From Taklimakanibacter sp021828105 (GTDB taxonomy: Bacteria > Pseudomonadota > Alphaproteobacteria > Rhizobiales > Aestuariivirgaceae), in assembly GCA_021828105.1 (NCBI GenBank), contig JAKATG010000024.1, forward strand, positions 79,976 to 143,975: a DNA stretch of 64,000 bases. Reading direction: 5' to 3'. Below the pieces are notes generated by a model that was not told the DNA's origin, searched no databases, and saw only the letters and a list, made by a program, of their open reading frames with translations. Of the stretch, positions 45,475 through 55,858 are shown piece after piece (the stretch's first letter is position 1; each line of letters opens with the position of its first letter). A program made the position numbers and the translations under genes.

Positions 45475-46272
45475 ATGTCGGGTTCCTCTCGATCTCAAAT
45501 CTTGAGACGCACATGCTTTGCAGGCCTCCTCCTCGCCGCGTCCCTGGCGCTCGGCGCATGTCAGAACAAATCGGCGAGCCTCGACGGCGCCGACCCCATG
45601 ACGACGGGCAGCACCTCGCCGCCGTCGCTGAAGGAGACCGCGAAGCTCGGCAAGAGCTGGCAGAACGATCCCAAGAACTTGAGACTTGGTCTCGCCTATG
45701 CGAGCAGACTCAAGAAGCTCGGACAGAGCGACCAGCAATTGCAGGTGCTGGCGACGCTCATCCAATATCATCCGGAGAATCCGACGCTGCTCGCCACCTA
45801 TGGCCGTGAGCTGGCGCAAGCCGGGCAGCCGGATCGGGCGCAGCCGGCGCTCGCCAAGGCCATCGCCCAAGGCAGCAGCGACTGGAAAGTCTATTCCGCC
45901 ATGGGCTCGACGCTTGACCAGCAGGCCAAATATGGCGAAGCGCGTGACTACTATCAGCGCGCCCTCAAGCTCGCGCCCGACAATGCCGCGGTGCTGAACA
46001 ATCTCGGCATGTCCTATGCGCTCGAAGGCAACCTCAAGCAGGCGGAAAAGACCTTGCGCGAGGCTTCCGACCTGCCGGCGGGCAAGAGCGAGCCAAGGCT
46101 CAGGCAGAACCTCGCCCTCGTCGTCGGCCTGCAAGGGCGCTTCGAGGAGGCGCGCCAGATCGCCAGCGCCGATCTCCCGCCCGACCAGGTCGACGCCAAT
46201 ATGGCCTATCTGCAGAAGATGCTGGCGCAGCCCAATACCTGGCAGCAGCTCACCGAGAAGCCGGCAGGCTGA
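45475..46272 (+). CDS. tadD: Tad pilus assembly lipoprotein TadD (TPR protein)
   Basis: Lipoprotein of 265 residues: signal peptide ending in the lipobox LGAC (Cys at about 29) and TPR repeats from about residue 65 to 200 (YGEARDYYQRALKLAPDNAAVLNNLGM is centred near 165). TadD assists outer-membrane assembly of the Tad secretin. It starts with GGAG 9 nt upstream of the ATG. It is on the opposite strand to, and convergent with, the other tad genes. Confidence 0.9.
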   Translation: MSGSSRSQILRRTCFAGLLLAASLALGACQNKSASLDGADPMTTGSTSPPSLKETAKLGKSWQNDPKNLRLGLAYASRLKKLGQSDQQLQVLATLIQYHPENPTLLATYGRELAQAGQPDRAQPALAKAIAQGSSDWKVYSAMGSTLDQQAKYGEARDYYQRALKLAPDNAAVLNNLGMSYALEGNLKQAEKTLREASDLPAGKSEPRLRQNLALVVGLQGRFEEARQIASADLPPDQVDANMAYLQKMLAQPNTWQQLTEKPAG

Positions 46273-46293
46273 TGGTCCTGTCGGATCTCCGGA

Positions 46294-47259
46294 TCAGCGG
46301 TTGGCTGCGAGTACCATGATCAAGGACGGGCCCAGAATCACAATGAAGATCACCGGCAGGAAGAACAGGATCATCGGCACGGTGAGCTTCGGCGGCAGCG
46401 AGGCTGCCCGCTTCTCGGCCTCCGACATGCGCATGTCGCGGTTCTCCTGGCCGAGTACGCGCAGCGCCTGGCCCATCGGTGTGCCGTAGCGTTCCGACTG
46501 GATGAGGCTCGTCACTACCGATTTGACCGTCGGCAGGCCGGTCCGCTTACCCAGGTTCTCGAAGGCCTTGCGGCGGTCGGGCAGATAGGACAGCTCGGCG
46601 CAAGTCAGAGTCAGCTCCTCCGCAAGAGGCACGGACTGGCTGCCGATCTCACGCGCCACGCGCTGCATCGCCGCCTCGATCGACATGCCCGATTCGACGC
46701 AGATCAGCAGGAGGTCGAGCGCATCCGACCAGGCGCGCTTGATCGAAAGCTGGCGGCGGCCGATCTTGTTCTTGATCCAGACATTGGGAAGATAGAAGCC
46801 CGCCACCAGGCCGACAAGCAAGGAGGCGAAGCGCATGCTTGTCGGAATGGTATCGCCGAACACCTGGGTCGAATAGATGAAGAAGATGACTCCGAGGACG
46901 ATCGGCGTGATCAGGCGGGCGGCGAGGAAATAGACGAGATAGCGCTCGCTGCGATAACCGGCTTGCCGCAGACCGTCGCGCGAGGTTTCAGCTTCGAAAA
47001 CCTTGCGCAGATTGAGCGCTTCGACGAGCTGGGTCAGGAGGCCAGGGTGGGGCTTGTCGCGCAGCCGTCCCGTATCGGCAAGTGCTGCGCGATGCGCGGC
47101 GCGCAGGCGTTCGCGTTCGGTCGCGATGCCCTTCATGCGCGAGCGCATCTGGTCGCCCTGCAGCAAGGGTGCGGCGATGGTCAGGATGGTGGCAAAGGCC
47201 GAGAGGCCGACAAGCAGCGTGATCAGACCTTCGGGCTTCATGAAAAATTCAAGATCCAT
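46294..47259 (-). CDS. tadC: Tad pilus platform protein TadC (T2SSF family)
   Basis: Inner-membrane platform protein, 321 residues, with the T2SSF domain (ALDLLLICVESGMSIEAAMQ and RKAFENLGKRTGLPTVKSVV) and hydrophobic segments at both ends. Last gene of the cpa/tad operon, 16 nt after tadB. Together with TadB and the ATPase it polymerises Flp pilin. Confidence 0.93.
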   Translation of the reverse strand: MDLEFFMKPEGLITLLVGLSAFATILTIAAPLLQGDQMRSRMKGIATERERLRAAHRAALADTGRLRDKPHPGLLTQLVEALNLRKVFEAETSRDGLRQAGYRSERYLVYFLAARLITPIVLGVIFFIYSTQVFGDTIPTSMRFASLLVGLVAGFYLPNVWIKNKIGRRQLSIKRAWSDALDLLLICVESGMSIEAAMQRVAREIGSQSVPLAEELTLTCAELSYLPDRRKAFENLGKRTGLPTVKSVVTSLIQSERYGTPMGQALRVLGQENRDMRMSEAEKRAASLPPKLTVPMILFFLPVIFIVILGPSLIMVLAANR

Positions 47260-47275
47260 AACCGCAACGCCTTCG

Positions 47276-48295
47276 TCAAAAGTCGAAATTGACCATCTTA
47301 CGCATGATCAGGATTCCGATCAGCATCCATATGCCCGAACCGATCACCATGGCGTTTCCTATTGGCGTGTCCCACAAAGGGTTGAGATATGCGGGATTGA
47401 GCACGGTCAGCGCGGCCATGATGATGAAGGGCAGAGAGCCGATGATGGCCGCGGACGCTTTTGCTTCCTGACTCATCGCCCGGACCTTCGCCTTCATTCT
47501 CTTGCGATCGCGCAGGACCTTGGACAGATTGTTCAAGGCTTCCGCGAGATTGCCGCCGGTCTTGGACTGGATGGCCATCACAATAGCCAGGAAATTCACC
47601 TCAGGCAGCGGCATGCGCTCGAACAGGCGGTCGATGCCCTGATCGATGCTGATGCCCACGCGCTGTCCTTCGACGATCTCGAGGAATTCCGGGCCGACGG
47701 GCGCTGGCGTTTCCGTCGAAATGATCCTCATCGCATCATGGATCGGCAGGCCCGATTTGAGGCCGCGCACCATGATGTCGATGGCATCGGCAAAGTCGTT
47801 GAGGAATACCTGCTGGCGGCGCCGGCGCAGGTATTTCAAAGTCCAGCGTGGCAGTCCCAGGAACCCGGCAAAACCGGCAACAATCCCAACGTACCAAGGC
47901 ACGCCTATGACGAAGGTGACTAAACCGATCATCACGCCGACGCCGACCGAGAAAATGTAGAAAGTGCGCGGCGAGGTCTGCAAGCCCGCCTGCATGATCA
48001 GCACGCGCAAGGTCAGTTTCTGCCGGCGCTGGCGTTCGCGCTCACCCAGCTGGTTGAGCGATTCCTGGAGCTGCTTGCGCCGTGCATCCTTGGGGTCTTC
48101 CGCCAGAAGCCTCGCGCGCAGGCCGGGCTTTACCGGCGCCCTTTCATCGGCGGTTAACGCCCTTACCCGCTTTTCCGTCTGCTTGGCGCCGGAGAAATAT
48201 GGAAACAGAACGGCCAGCAGGAGACCGCCCACGGCCAATGCAACCAGGGCAAGAAAGCCGTATTGCTGAAGACCCTCGGGAAGTTCCATGTGCAC
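47276..48295 (-). CDS. tadB: Tad pilus platform protein TadB (T2SSF family)
   Basis: Inner-membrane protein of 339 residues. Cytoplasmic T2SSF motif DAIDIMVRGLKSGLPIHDAM and FLAIVMAIQSKTGGNLAEAL; four membrane segments. Seventeen nucleotides separate it from cpaF. Confidence 0.93.
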   Translation of the reverse strand: MHMELPEGLQQYGFLALVALAVGGLLLAVLFPYFSGAKQTEKRVRALTADERAPVKPGLRARLLAEDPKDARRKQLQESLNQLGERERQRRQKLTLRVLIMQAGLQTSPRTFYIFSVGVGVMIGLVTFVIGVPWYVGIVAGFAGFLGLPRWTLKYLRRRRQQVFLNDFADAIDIMVRGLKSGLPIHDAMRIISTETPAPVGPEFLEIVEGQRVGISIDQGIDRLFERMPLPEVNFLAIVMAIQSKTGGNLAEALNNLSKVLRDRKRMKAKVRAMSQEAKASAAIIGSLPFIIMAALTVLNPAYLNPLWDTPIGNAMVIGSGIWMLIGILIMRKMVNFDF

Positions 48296-48312
48296 TGGTC
48301 CTTAGAGCCCCG

Positions 48313-49877
<1,565 letters not shown>

Positions 49878-49878
<1 letters not shown>

Positions 49879-51134
49879 TATTTCTTCCTCAACAGCTTAC
49901 CGGCAAAGGGCAGGGAAAACTTCGAGGTCTTGATCGGCTTTTCCTGCCCGAGAAGCATTTGCGCCAAGGTCGCTACCGCATCGGCCGCCTTGGCCTTGGC
50001 CGAGACTTCGGCCAGCATCTGGCCGTTGCTCGCCGCCGCGCCGAAGGTCTGCGCGTCATAGGCTATGGTCAAGGCGGGCTCGACATTGATCGCCTTGGCG
50101 AAATCGCCGACCGGTATCTCGGTGCGCTTGGGGATTCCGACCTGGTTCATCACCAGGCGCGGCAGCGCATCATTCGGACGCGCCTGCTTGAGGAGATCCA
50201 CCAGGTTCTTGGTGTTGCGCAGGCTGGCCAGCTCCGGCGTCGCCGTGATCACGACTTCGTCGGCATGAAGCAGCGTGTATTTGATCCAGGGCGCCCACAT
50301 GTTCGGCACATCGACAATGACGCAAGGCACGCTGTTGCGGACGGTATTGAGGATGACCTCGACCGAGGACTCCTCGACATGAAAGTCACGGTCGAGGGCG
50401 CCAGGCGAAGCCAACAGGCTCAGCTTGTCGCCGCATTTGGTCAGCAGGCGGTCGAGCAAGGTCTGATCGATGCGGTCCGGCTGGCTCAAGGCGTCGGCAA
50501 TGCCTTGCGAGGTCTCCTGATTGAAGTTGAGTCCGGCCGTGCCGAAAGCCAGATCGAAATCGGTGATCACCGTGTCGGTATGGAGCTGGCGCGACATATA
50601 CCAGCCGACATTGTGAGCAAGCGTGCTCGATCCGACCCCACCCTTCGAACCGACAAAGGCGAAGATGCGGCCAAGCGGCTTGGCGCCGGGATCCTGGAAG
50701 AGCCCGGCGATGACGTCGATAAGCTGAAGCTGGTGAACCGGGGCGACAATATAGTCGCTGACCCCGAGCCGCATCATCTCGCGATAAAGGATGATGTCGT
50801 TGAGGTGCCCGATGACAACGACCTTGGTCTCCGGCCCGCAGACCTGCGCCAGCTGCGCCAAGCCGGACAGAATCGTCTCCCGGTTGGCGGTCGTTTCGAC
50901 GAGAACGACATTGGGGGTCAGCTCGGCCTGGAATACCTGGACCGCGCCGGCAATGCCGCCCATATGGATCTGGACATGGGCGCGCGCCATGCGGCGGTCG
51001 ATCGAGGCGGCCTGGACGGCCTCGACCGTGTGCGGATCTTCGCAGAAAGCCCTGATGTTTATATGCGGCACCAGCGCTACAACCTTCTGGCCGGCATAGG
51101 CATCGTATTGGCTGTTCATCATGGCGTGGTTCAT
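49878..51134 (-). CDS. cpaE: Pilus assembly protein CpaE/TadZ
   Basis: ParA/MinD-like ATPase of 418 residues with an N-terminal receiver-like domain (about 20-140) and a deviant Walker A AFVGSKGGVGSSTLA. It localises the Tad machine to a pole. Several closely spaced Met codons leave the exact start uncertain by up to 6 residues. It follows cpaD by 3 nt. Confidence 0.93.
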
Positions 51135-51137
51135 GGC

Positions 51138-51572
51138 TTACTCGCTCCCACCGCCCACATCGGAGATCTTGACCTTCTGGTTCTCTTCTTCCGCGGCGGC
51201 CGTCGCTTCGCCCTGGCGATATTTGTCGATCACGTTGGAGCGGCGGGTGGCATCGGCAGGGCCCTGCTTGCGCGGACGCTCGAGATCCCGAGGATTGGCG
51301 GCCATCACCGCGAGGTTGTTCTGCTGCGCGCAGCCGAAATTCTCATATTGCGCGTTGCGCGAGGTTTCCGTCAGGTCTTTCGGCCAATTGCCGCAATCCT
51401 TCGCGTAGGCGCCCGATTTGGTGACAATGATCGGATGACGCTCATAATGCGCTGTTGGCTCGTAGAAATCGTCGCGATCGGGTTCGGTGCTGCTGCAGCC
51501 GGCGACGCTCAGCACCAGGCCGGCAAGCACCAGAAATTTCAGCCAATCGATTTTCGACCCCAATATGGTCAT
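51138..51572 (-). CDS. cpaD: Short CpaD-family pilus assembly lipoprotein
   Basis: Lipoprotein of 144 residues; signal peptide with lipobox SVAGC. It keeps the CpaD ends: ERHPIIVT at the start of the mature protein and NFGCAQQNNLAVMAANPRDL with RPRKQGPADATRR near the C-terminus. The middle part (normally about 80-100 residues forming an alpha/beta domain) is absent: ERHPIIVTKSG runs almost directly into CGNWPKDL. Start ATG 51572 with GAGAGG just upstream. It sits between cpaC and cpaE as usual. Confidence 0.85.
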   Translation of the reverse strand: MTILGSKIDWLKFLVLAGLVLSVAGCSSTEPDRDDFYEPTAHYERHPIIVTKSGAYAKDCGNWPKDLTETSRNAQYENFGCAQQNNLAVMAANPRDLERPRKQGPADATRRSNVIDKYRQGEATAAAEEENQKVKISDVGGGSE

Positions 51573-51585
51573 AACCCTCTCCGCA

Positions 51586-53043
51586 TCAATCGACGATGTA
51601 GCCGACATTCCCGTGATAGACGCCGTCGGGTCTCTTGCCGGGCTTGCCATAGATCTTGTTCAGCCGGCCAAACAGGATCGCCTGGCGGTCGGTGGCCAAG
51701 GCCAGGCCATCTGTCGGCAGCGAAAGCTGTTCCTCGTTGACGGGGTTGACGACATAGGGCGTCACGATGACCACGAGCTCGGTCTGGTTCTGCTGGAAAT
51801 CGCGGCTCCTGAACAGAGCGCCCAGAATGGGCAGGTCCTTGAGTCCCGGTGTGCCGGTGATCTCTGAACGCGAGGAGTCCTTGATGAGGCCGGCCATCGA
51901 GATCGAGCCGCCGCTCGGCAGTTCGACAGTGGTCTCGGCGCGACGGACATTGAGCGACGGAATCACGAGCGACTGGTCGTCCGGGGATCTTCCCGCGATC
52001 GTCACGGCGAGGTCGTTTGAAATATCGCTGACCTCGGTGCTGATCTTGAGCGAGATGCGCCCCTCGGACATCACCAAGGGCGTAAAGCCCAGGCCCACGC
52101 CGAACTTCTTGAACTCTATCGAGATCGTATTGTCGTCCTGCGCAACGGGAATCGGGAACTCGCCACCGGCCAGGAAATTGGCGGTCTCGCCGGAAATGGC
52201 GGTCAGCGTCGGCTCGGCCAGGGTGCGCAACAGGCCATCCCTTTCCATGGCGCGGATGAACACGTTGGCCTGGTCACCGCCGTCCGCCCAGCCTCCCGTA
52301 TAAAGGCCGAACGGGCTTATCAACGGGGACGAGAACGGATTTATGTTCTGCAGGTCGAAGGAGAACTTGCCGATCGAGAACAACGCGGTGGTATTGATGC
52401 CAAGCTGTTTCAGCACGTTGCGCTGCACCTCGGCAATGCGCACTTTGAGCATCACCTGCTCCTTGCCGAGCACGTTGATGGTGGTCACGACCTTCTTGTC
52501 GCCGTCCGGGCCGGCGAATCTGGCGGCAAGATCAAAGGCCAGCTTGGCCTCGGCGGGTGTATTGGCGGTGCCGCTCAGCACGATGTTGTCGCCGATCGTG
52601 TCGACTTTTATCCGGCTTCCCGGAACCGTCCGCTGGATGAGTTTCTGCAGGGCGACCATGTCCTGCGACACTTCAAGATCGAGACCCAGGATCTGCTGGC
52701 CGTTCGCGTCGAAGAAAAAGATATTCGTCTGACCGATGGCGCGGGCGAAGAGATAGGCGGTGTTCTTCGTCCGCACCACCGCATCAACGATGTCGGGATT
52801 GCCGACCAGCACGTCGCGGGCTTCTCCCGGCAGCTTTATAACGATCGACTTGTTGAGACCGATGCGCACCAGACGGCCGCCGCTGCCGGCGGCGGAGGCT
52901 CCGTAATCGCCAGCCAGGCCCGGCCGGGCGGCCATCCATGATGAAGCCAGCATCAGCATCGCCACGAATATCAGGCTTGCCGCCACTCGTCCGGCACGAG
53001 CACAAGCTCCGTTGCGGCTCACTTCCATCGGTCCTCTCGTCAT
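51586..53043 (-). CDS. cpaC: Tad pilus outer-membrane secretin CpaC/RcpA
   Basis: Secretin of 485 residues. A signal peptide (residues about 1-44) is followed by a BON/N-domain segment (IGLNKSIVIKLPGEARDVLVGNPDIVD) and a C-terminal secretin domain with GSISMAGLIKD and LGALFRSRDFQQNQTELVVIVTPY. It forms the outer-membrane pore for Flp pili. The start may be the Met at codon 6. It lies 24 nt after cpaB. Confidence 0.94.
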   Translation of the reverse strand: MTRGPMEVSRNGACARAGRVAASLIFVAMLMLASSWMAARPGLAGDYGASAAGSGGRLVRIGLNKSIVIKLPGEARDVLVGNPDIVDAVVRTKNTAYLFARAIGQTNIFFFDANGQQILGLDLEVSQDMVALQKLIQRTVPGSRIKVDTIGDNIVLSGTANTPAEAKLAFDLAARFAGPDGDKKVVTTINVLGKEQVMLKVRIAEVQRNVLKQLGINTTALFSIGKFSFDLQNINPFSSPLISPFGLYTGGWADGGDQANVFIRAMERDGLLRTLAEPTLTAISGETANFLAGGEFPIPVAQDDNTISIEFKKFGVGLGFTPLVMSEGRISLKISTEVSDISNDLAVTIAGRSPDDQSLVIPSLNVRRAETTVELPSGGSISMAGLIKDSSRSEITGTPGLKDLPILGALFRSRDFQQNQTELVVIVTPYVVNPVNEEQLSLPTDGLALATDRQAILFGRLNKIYGKPGKRPDGVYHGNVGYIVD

Positions 53044-53067
53044 CCCAGCCCGTCCCCAGAAATATGC

Positions 53068-53889
53068 TCAGTTCAATGTGATGCGCCGCGGAACGCCGTA
53101 GCGAATGATCGTCATCTCGTTGCTCTCAGTCCCGTTGGCATATTTGTCGCTGAGCTTCGGTACGTTCTCGGCCAGCGGAACGCCGTCATTCTCGCGGATC
53201 GAACGCAGTGCCAAGGACAGCTGGCCGACGTCCTGCGCCATGGAGATCACCTCGGCCTGGCGCGGATCGAGCTCGAGCGTCGCCGTCTTGTCGGCAACGA
53301 CAAATTCCTGATCCTCCTCGCCCTTGGGGCGGAAGGTCTGGTCGATGGCGAGCACGCGCACATTGGTGAGCACGGTCTCGCTGGCGGCGACTTTCTGGTT
53401 TGACCCGTCATCGACCTTGCGGGTCAGAAGCACATCCACCCGATCGTTGGGCAGAATGAATCCGCCCGCACCGGTCTCGGCGGAGACGGTGACGGAGATC
53501 GCCCGCATGCCTTTCGGCAGGATGGCCGACATGAAGCCGTTTTCATTCGGCATGACCAGCTTCTTGTCGAGGATCGGCTCGCCTTCAAAGATGGCGGCGC
53601 GGGCCCTCGCATTCTCATATTTCGTCTTGGCGTCGGGCTCGGCCGCGCTGGTGATCATCAGGCTCGAGACCGTTGATTTCGGCCAGGACTGCCAGCCGAT
53701 CGAGCCGCCGATCAGCCGCTCGCCCATTTGCAGATTCTTGGTCGCCACCAGGACATCCACGGTTTCGACCTTGTTGACCTCTACAGTCTGAACTTCCTGC
53801 TTTTGACCGACCAGGCCCTGGGCCATGTAGATGGCAAGACCCGCTGAACCTATCGCCACCGCCAGAACCGCAAGACGCGTCTTATTCAT
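53068..53889 (-). CDS. cpaB: Pilus assembly protein CpaB/RcpC
   Basis: Protein of 273 residues with an N-terminal membrane anchor (LAVLAVAIGSAGLAIYMAQGL) and SAF/CpaB domains (VDVLVATKNLQMGERL and GMRAISVTVSAETGAGGFILPNDRVDV, the latter centred near residue 140). Periplasmic partner of the CpaC secretin. Separated by 98 nt from cpaA, the gap holding a CtrA-like site. Confidence 0.92.
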   Translation of the reverse strand: MNKTRLAVLAVAIGSAGLAIYMAQGLVGQKQEVQTVEVNKVETVDVLVATKNLQMGERLIGGSIGWQSWPKSTVSSLMITSAAEPDAKTKYENARARAAIFEGEPILDKKLVMPNENGFMSAILPKGMRAISVTVSAETGAGGFILPNDRVDVLLTRKVDDGSNQKVAASETVLTNVRVLAIDQTFRPKGEEDQEFVVADKTATLELDPRQAEVISMAQDVGQLSLALRSIRENDGVPLAENVPKLSDKYANGTESNEMTIIRYGVPRRITLN

Positions 53890-53951
53890 CTTATCCTCAA
53901 TTCAGCGCGCATCGCCGCTGTTGCGCTCTGGTTTACTTTCACCAGGAATGG

Positions 53952-53966
53952 TCAAATTACCGTTAA
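53952..53966. promoter_or_regulatory. CtrA-like site between cpaA and cpaB
   Basis: TCAAATTACCGTTAA matches TTAA-N7-TTAA with one mismatch (on the minus strand TTAA-N7-TTGA). It lies 63 nt upstream of cpaB. One of several such sites in the pilus region; individually weak. Confidence 0.35.
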
Positions 53967-53987
53967 GCTTTTGCTATCTTTTGGAAC

Positions 53988-54488
53988 TTACGGCGGAAAT
54001 GGCATCCACCACGTGCCGGGGAAGGCGAGAATCCCTCCCGCCGCGATGGCGATCCCATAGGGCAAGTCCGCCTTGAAACTGAGCAGGCGCCTCGCCCAGC
54101 CGATTTCGCGCACTTCCTGCTCGACCTTGAGCATGCTCCAGACCTGGAAAAAGAGCGCCAGGACGCCGCCCGCAATGGCGGTGAAAATCAGGAATGGCCC
54201 GACGGCCGGCCAGCCGAACCAGAGGCCGGCCGCCGCGAGGAGCTTGGCATCACCGCCGCCGATGAATCCGCCCGAGAAGAGCCCGAAGCCGATCACCAGA
54301 ATGACGGCCGCTACCAGGCAGTGCCACAGCATGGCCTCCACCGGCATGCCGGTCACGAGCGCCAGCGGAAAGAAAGCGAGCGCGATGAGGGCGTTCAGCC
54401 AATTGGGAATGCGCAACGTGAAGAAGTCATGGGCGCCGGCGACGACGACGAGGAAGGGCAGGAGGATCTGAGCCAGAAATGCGATCAT
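53988..54488 (-). CDS. cpaA: Prepilin peptidase CpaA/TadV (A24)
   Basis: Inner-membrane aspartic peptidase of 166 residues that processes Flp pilin. The two catalytic aspartates are in AGAHDFFTLRIPN (Asp20) and GGGDAKLL (about Asp80). It lacks the methylase domain of PilD, as in the TadV class. About 170 nt separate it from the upstream pilin genes, with a terminator in between. Confidence 0.92.
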   Translation of the reverse strand: MIAFLAQILLPFLVVVAGAHDFFTLRIPNWLNALIALAFFPLALVTGMPVEAMLWHCLVAAVILVIGFGLFSGGFIGGGDAKLLAAAGLWFGWPAVGPFLIFTAIAGGVLALFFQVWSMLKVEQEVREIGWARRLLSFKADLPYGIAIAAGGILAFPGTWWMPFPP

Positions 54489-54609
54489 ATGACGGTTCCC
54501 TGTGCCTGGCTCGCGACGAATGCTGGTGAATGAGATTGCTTGCGACTCTCAAGCTTCCACACCGGCGTAAAAACGGCGTTAAACGGGCGCGTTGGCGGAC
54601 ATAAACGAA

Positions 54610-54635
54610 AAACCGCCGGCTGGCGCCGGCGGTTT
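54610..54635 (-). terminator. Rho-independent terminator after the Flp pilin genes
   Basis: A perfect 11-bp stem (AAACCGCCGGC and its complement) with loop of 4 nt; on the minus strand it is followed by TTCGTTTAT with a T-rich start. It lies 26 nt after the pilin stop codon and separates the abundant pilin transcript from cpaA. Confidence 0.8.
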
Positions 54636-54660
54636 CCCAAGCCTCCCTGAATTCTCAGGG

Positions 54661-54843
54661 TTATTGAGTCCAGCCCGTCGCCGTGCCCATATCGGTGCCG
54701 ATCTTGGTGAACACGCCCTTGATGGCGCCGGACAAGGTCGGCAGCGCCATCACGAGCATGATGCCCATGGCGGCAGCGATGAGGCCATATTCGATGGCGG
54801 TCACGCCTGATTCGTCCTTCACAAAGCGCACTAGTTTGGTCAT
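54661..54843 (-). CDS. Flp family type IVb pilin (copy 1)
   Basis: Pilin of 60 residues. A basic leader ending in Gly (KDESG) is cut by CpaA before VTAIEYGLIAAAMG, with the conserved Glu at position +5. The start is the Met of MTKLVRFVKD; an upstream in-frame ATG lies 4 codons earlier. It differs from copy 2 at about six positions, indicating a recent tandem duplication. It lies 30 nt after copy 2. Confidence 0.93.
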   Translation of the reverse strand: MTKLVRFVKDESGVTAIEYGLIAAAMGIMLVMALPTLSGAIKGVFTKIGTDMGTATGWTQ

Positions 54844-54873
54844 CTGCCTCTCCAATCTTTGTGATTGTTCGGA

Positions 54874-55056
54874 TTACTGGGTCCAGCCACTCGCCGTACC
54901 CATGTGGGTGCCGAGCTTGGTGAACACGCCCTTGATGGCGCCCGACAAGGTCGGCATCGCGATCACGAGCATGATGCCCATGGCAGCAGCAATGAGGCCA
55001 TACTCGATGGCGGTCACGCCGGATTCATCTTTCACAAAACGCACGAGCTTATTCAT
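54874..55056 (-). CDS. Flp family type IVb pilin (copy 2)
   Basis: Pilin of 60 residues with the same processing site (ESG before VTAIEYG) and nearly the same sequence as copy 1; differences include Asn2, Ile32, Leu48 and His51. The start MNKLVRF has GGAGAGACAG upstream; a longer frame to 55143 has no pilin-like sequence. It is the first gene of the pilus series on this strand and follows an AT-rich regulatory region. Confidence 0.93.
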   Translation of the reverse strand: MNKLVRFVKDESGVTAIEYGLIAAAMGIMLVIAMPTLSGAIKGVFTKLGTHMGTASGWTQ

Positions 55057-55458
55057 CTGTCTCTCCAGTTGAGGTCTCCAGCACGGCTCACGTCGGATTG
55101 CGTTTTTGGTGCTTCGTGAACCGCGGTCGACGTTAGGTGTCATCGTTTAACGGGTAGTAAATCCGGCCGCTTTGCGGCGCTCAAGACAAGATTTCTAAAA
55201 TTGTTGGTTAGCTTCTGGTTTGCGGAATGTCTAAAATTTGAGCGTTATACTTAACGAATGATTCATTATTGTCTTCACGAGCTTCCTATCGACTTGAGCT
55301 TGGCATTAATTACTTGTCAAATACTTACATTCTTTATCTTTTTTCTTCTTAATACTTTAAGTCTTCAATGTTGCTCATGAGCTCAATTGGTGATGAACAA
55401 GGCGTCCTTGAGTAAAGAGCTGGGGGCTCGCACAGCAATATTGTCCGCGCAAGTGAGG
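55057..55458. other. AT-rich non-coding region upstream of the pilin genes
   Basis: About 400 nt without a supported gene. From roughly 55190 to 55390 it is clearly more AT-rich than its surroundings. It holds three near matches to TTAA-N7-TTAA (55147-55161, 55251-55265 and 55306-55320, one mismatch each) and a small hairpin CCGCTTTGCGG near 55166. It most likely contains the pilin promoter; I could not assign a convincing -35/-10 pair. Confidence 0.5.
55251..55265. promoter_or_regulatory. CtrA-like site upstream of flp pilin
   Basis: TTAACGAATGATTCA, TTAA-N7-TTCA, one mismatch from the CtrA consensus, about 195 nt upstream of the first pilin start. The AT-rich context raises the chance of random matches. 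Confidence 0.35.
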
Positions 55459-55459
55459 C

Positions 55460-55487
55460 TTGAACCTTGGCCCGCTCTGGCTATAGT
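55460..55487 (+). promoter_or_regulatory. Putative promoter of tRNA-Ser
   Basis: TTGAAC (55460-55465), 16-nt spacer and TATAGT (55482-55487) followed by GCGCCC resemble strong stable-RNA promoters of rhizobia. It is 112 nt upstream of the tRNA on the same strand, with no gene between. Confidence 0.5.
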
Positions 55488-55599
55488 GCGCCCGCGCGAA
55501 ATCAGCGGCATCGGCCGCGAGCGGCAGGCCGGGATGGATATCATGGCATGGATTGCGCTTACGCCCCCGGATTGAAGGATCCAGGCCCGCGTAACCTGA

Positions 55600-55689
55600 G
55601 GAAGGGTGGCCGAGTGGTTTAAGGCGCACGCCTGGAACGCGTGTATACGTGAAAGCGTATCGAGGGTTCGAATCCCTCCTCTTCCGCCA
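55600..55689 (+). tRNA. tRNA-Ser (anticodon GGA)
   Basis: A 90-nt tRNA with encoded CCA. The acceptor GGAAGGG pairs with CCTCTTCC-type 3' strand (one G-U). The anticodon stem CACGC/GCGTG encloses loop CTGGAAC, anticodon GGA. A long variable arm (GTATACGTGAAAGCGTATC region) marks a class II tRNA, and GGTTCGAATCC is the T-arm. Its 3' end is the probable integration target of the adjacent integrase. Confidence 0.95.
55660..55689. other. Predicted attachment site (attL/attB core) in the tRNA-Ser 3' end
   Basis: P4-type integrases usually recombine at the 3' end of a tRNA, and the integrase starts 170 nt downstream of this one. No second copy of the tRNA 3' end was seen between here and position 64000, so the other boundary should lie beyond the window. 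The exact core is not determined. Confidence 0.4.
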
Positions 55690-55858
55690 ATTTCATGCTC
55701 GCCGACGGCTGCTACCGTCCGTGATAGTCCAAAAGGCTGAAATTTATCAAAGCGTTCCTATCCGCTACGATCTTCGATTGTTCACAAATGTTCGCGTACA
55801 GCCTGCATCTGCGCTAAGATAAATGCTGGGATAAATCAGTGATCTGGAATTTGATCCT

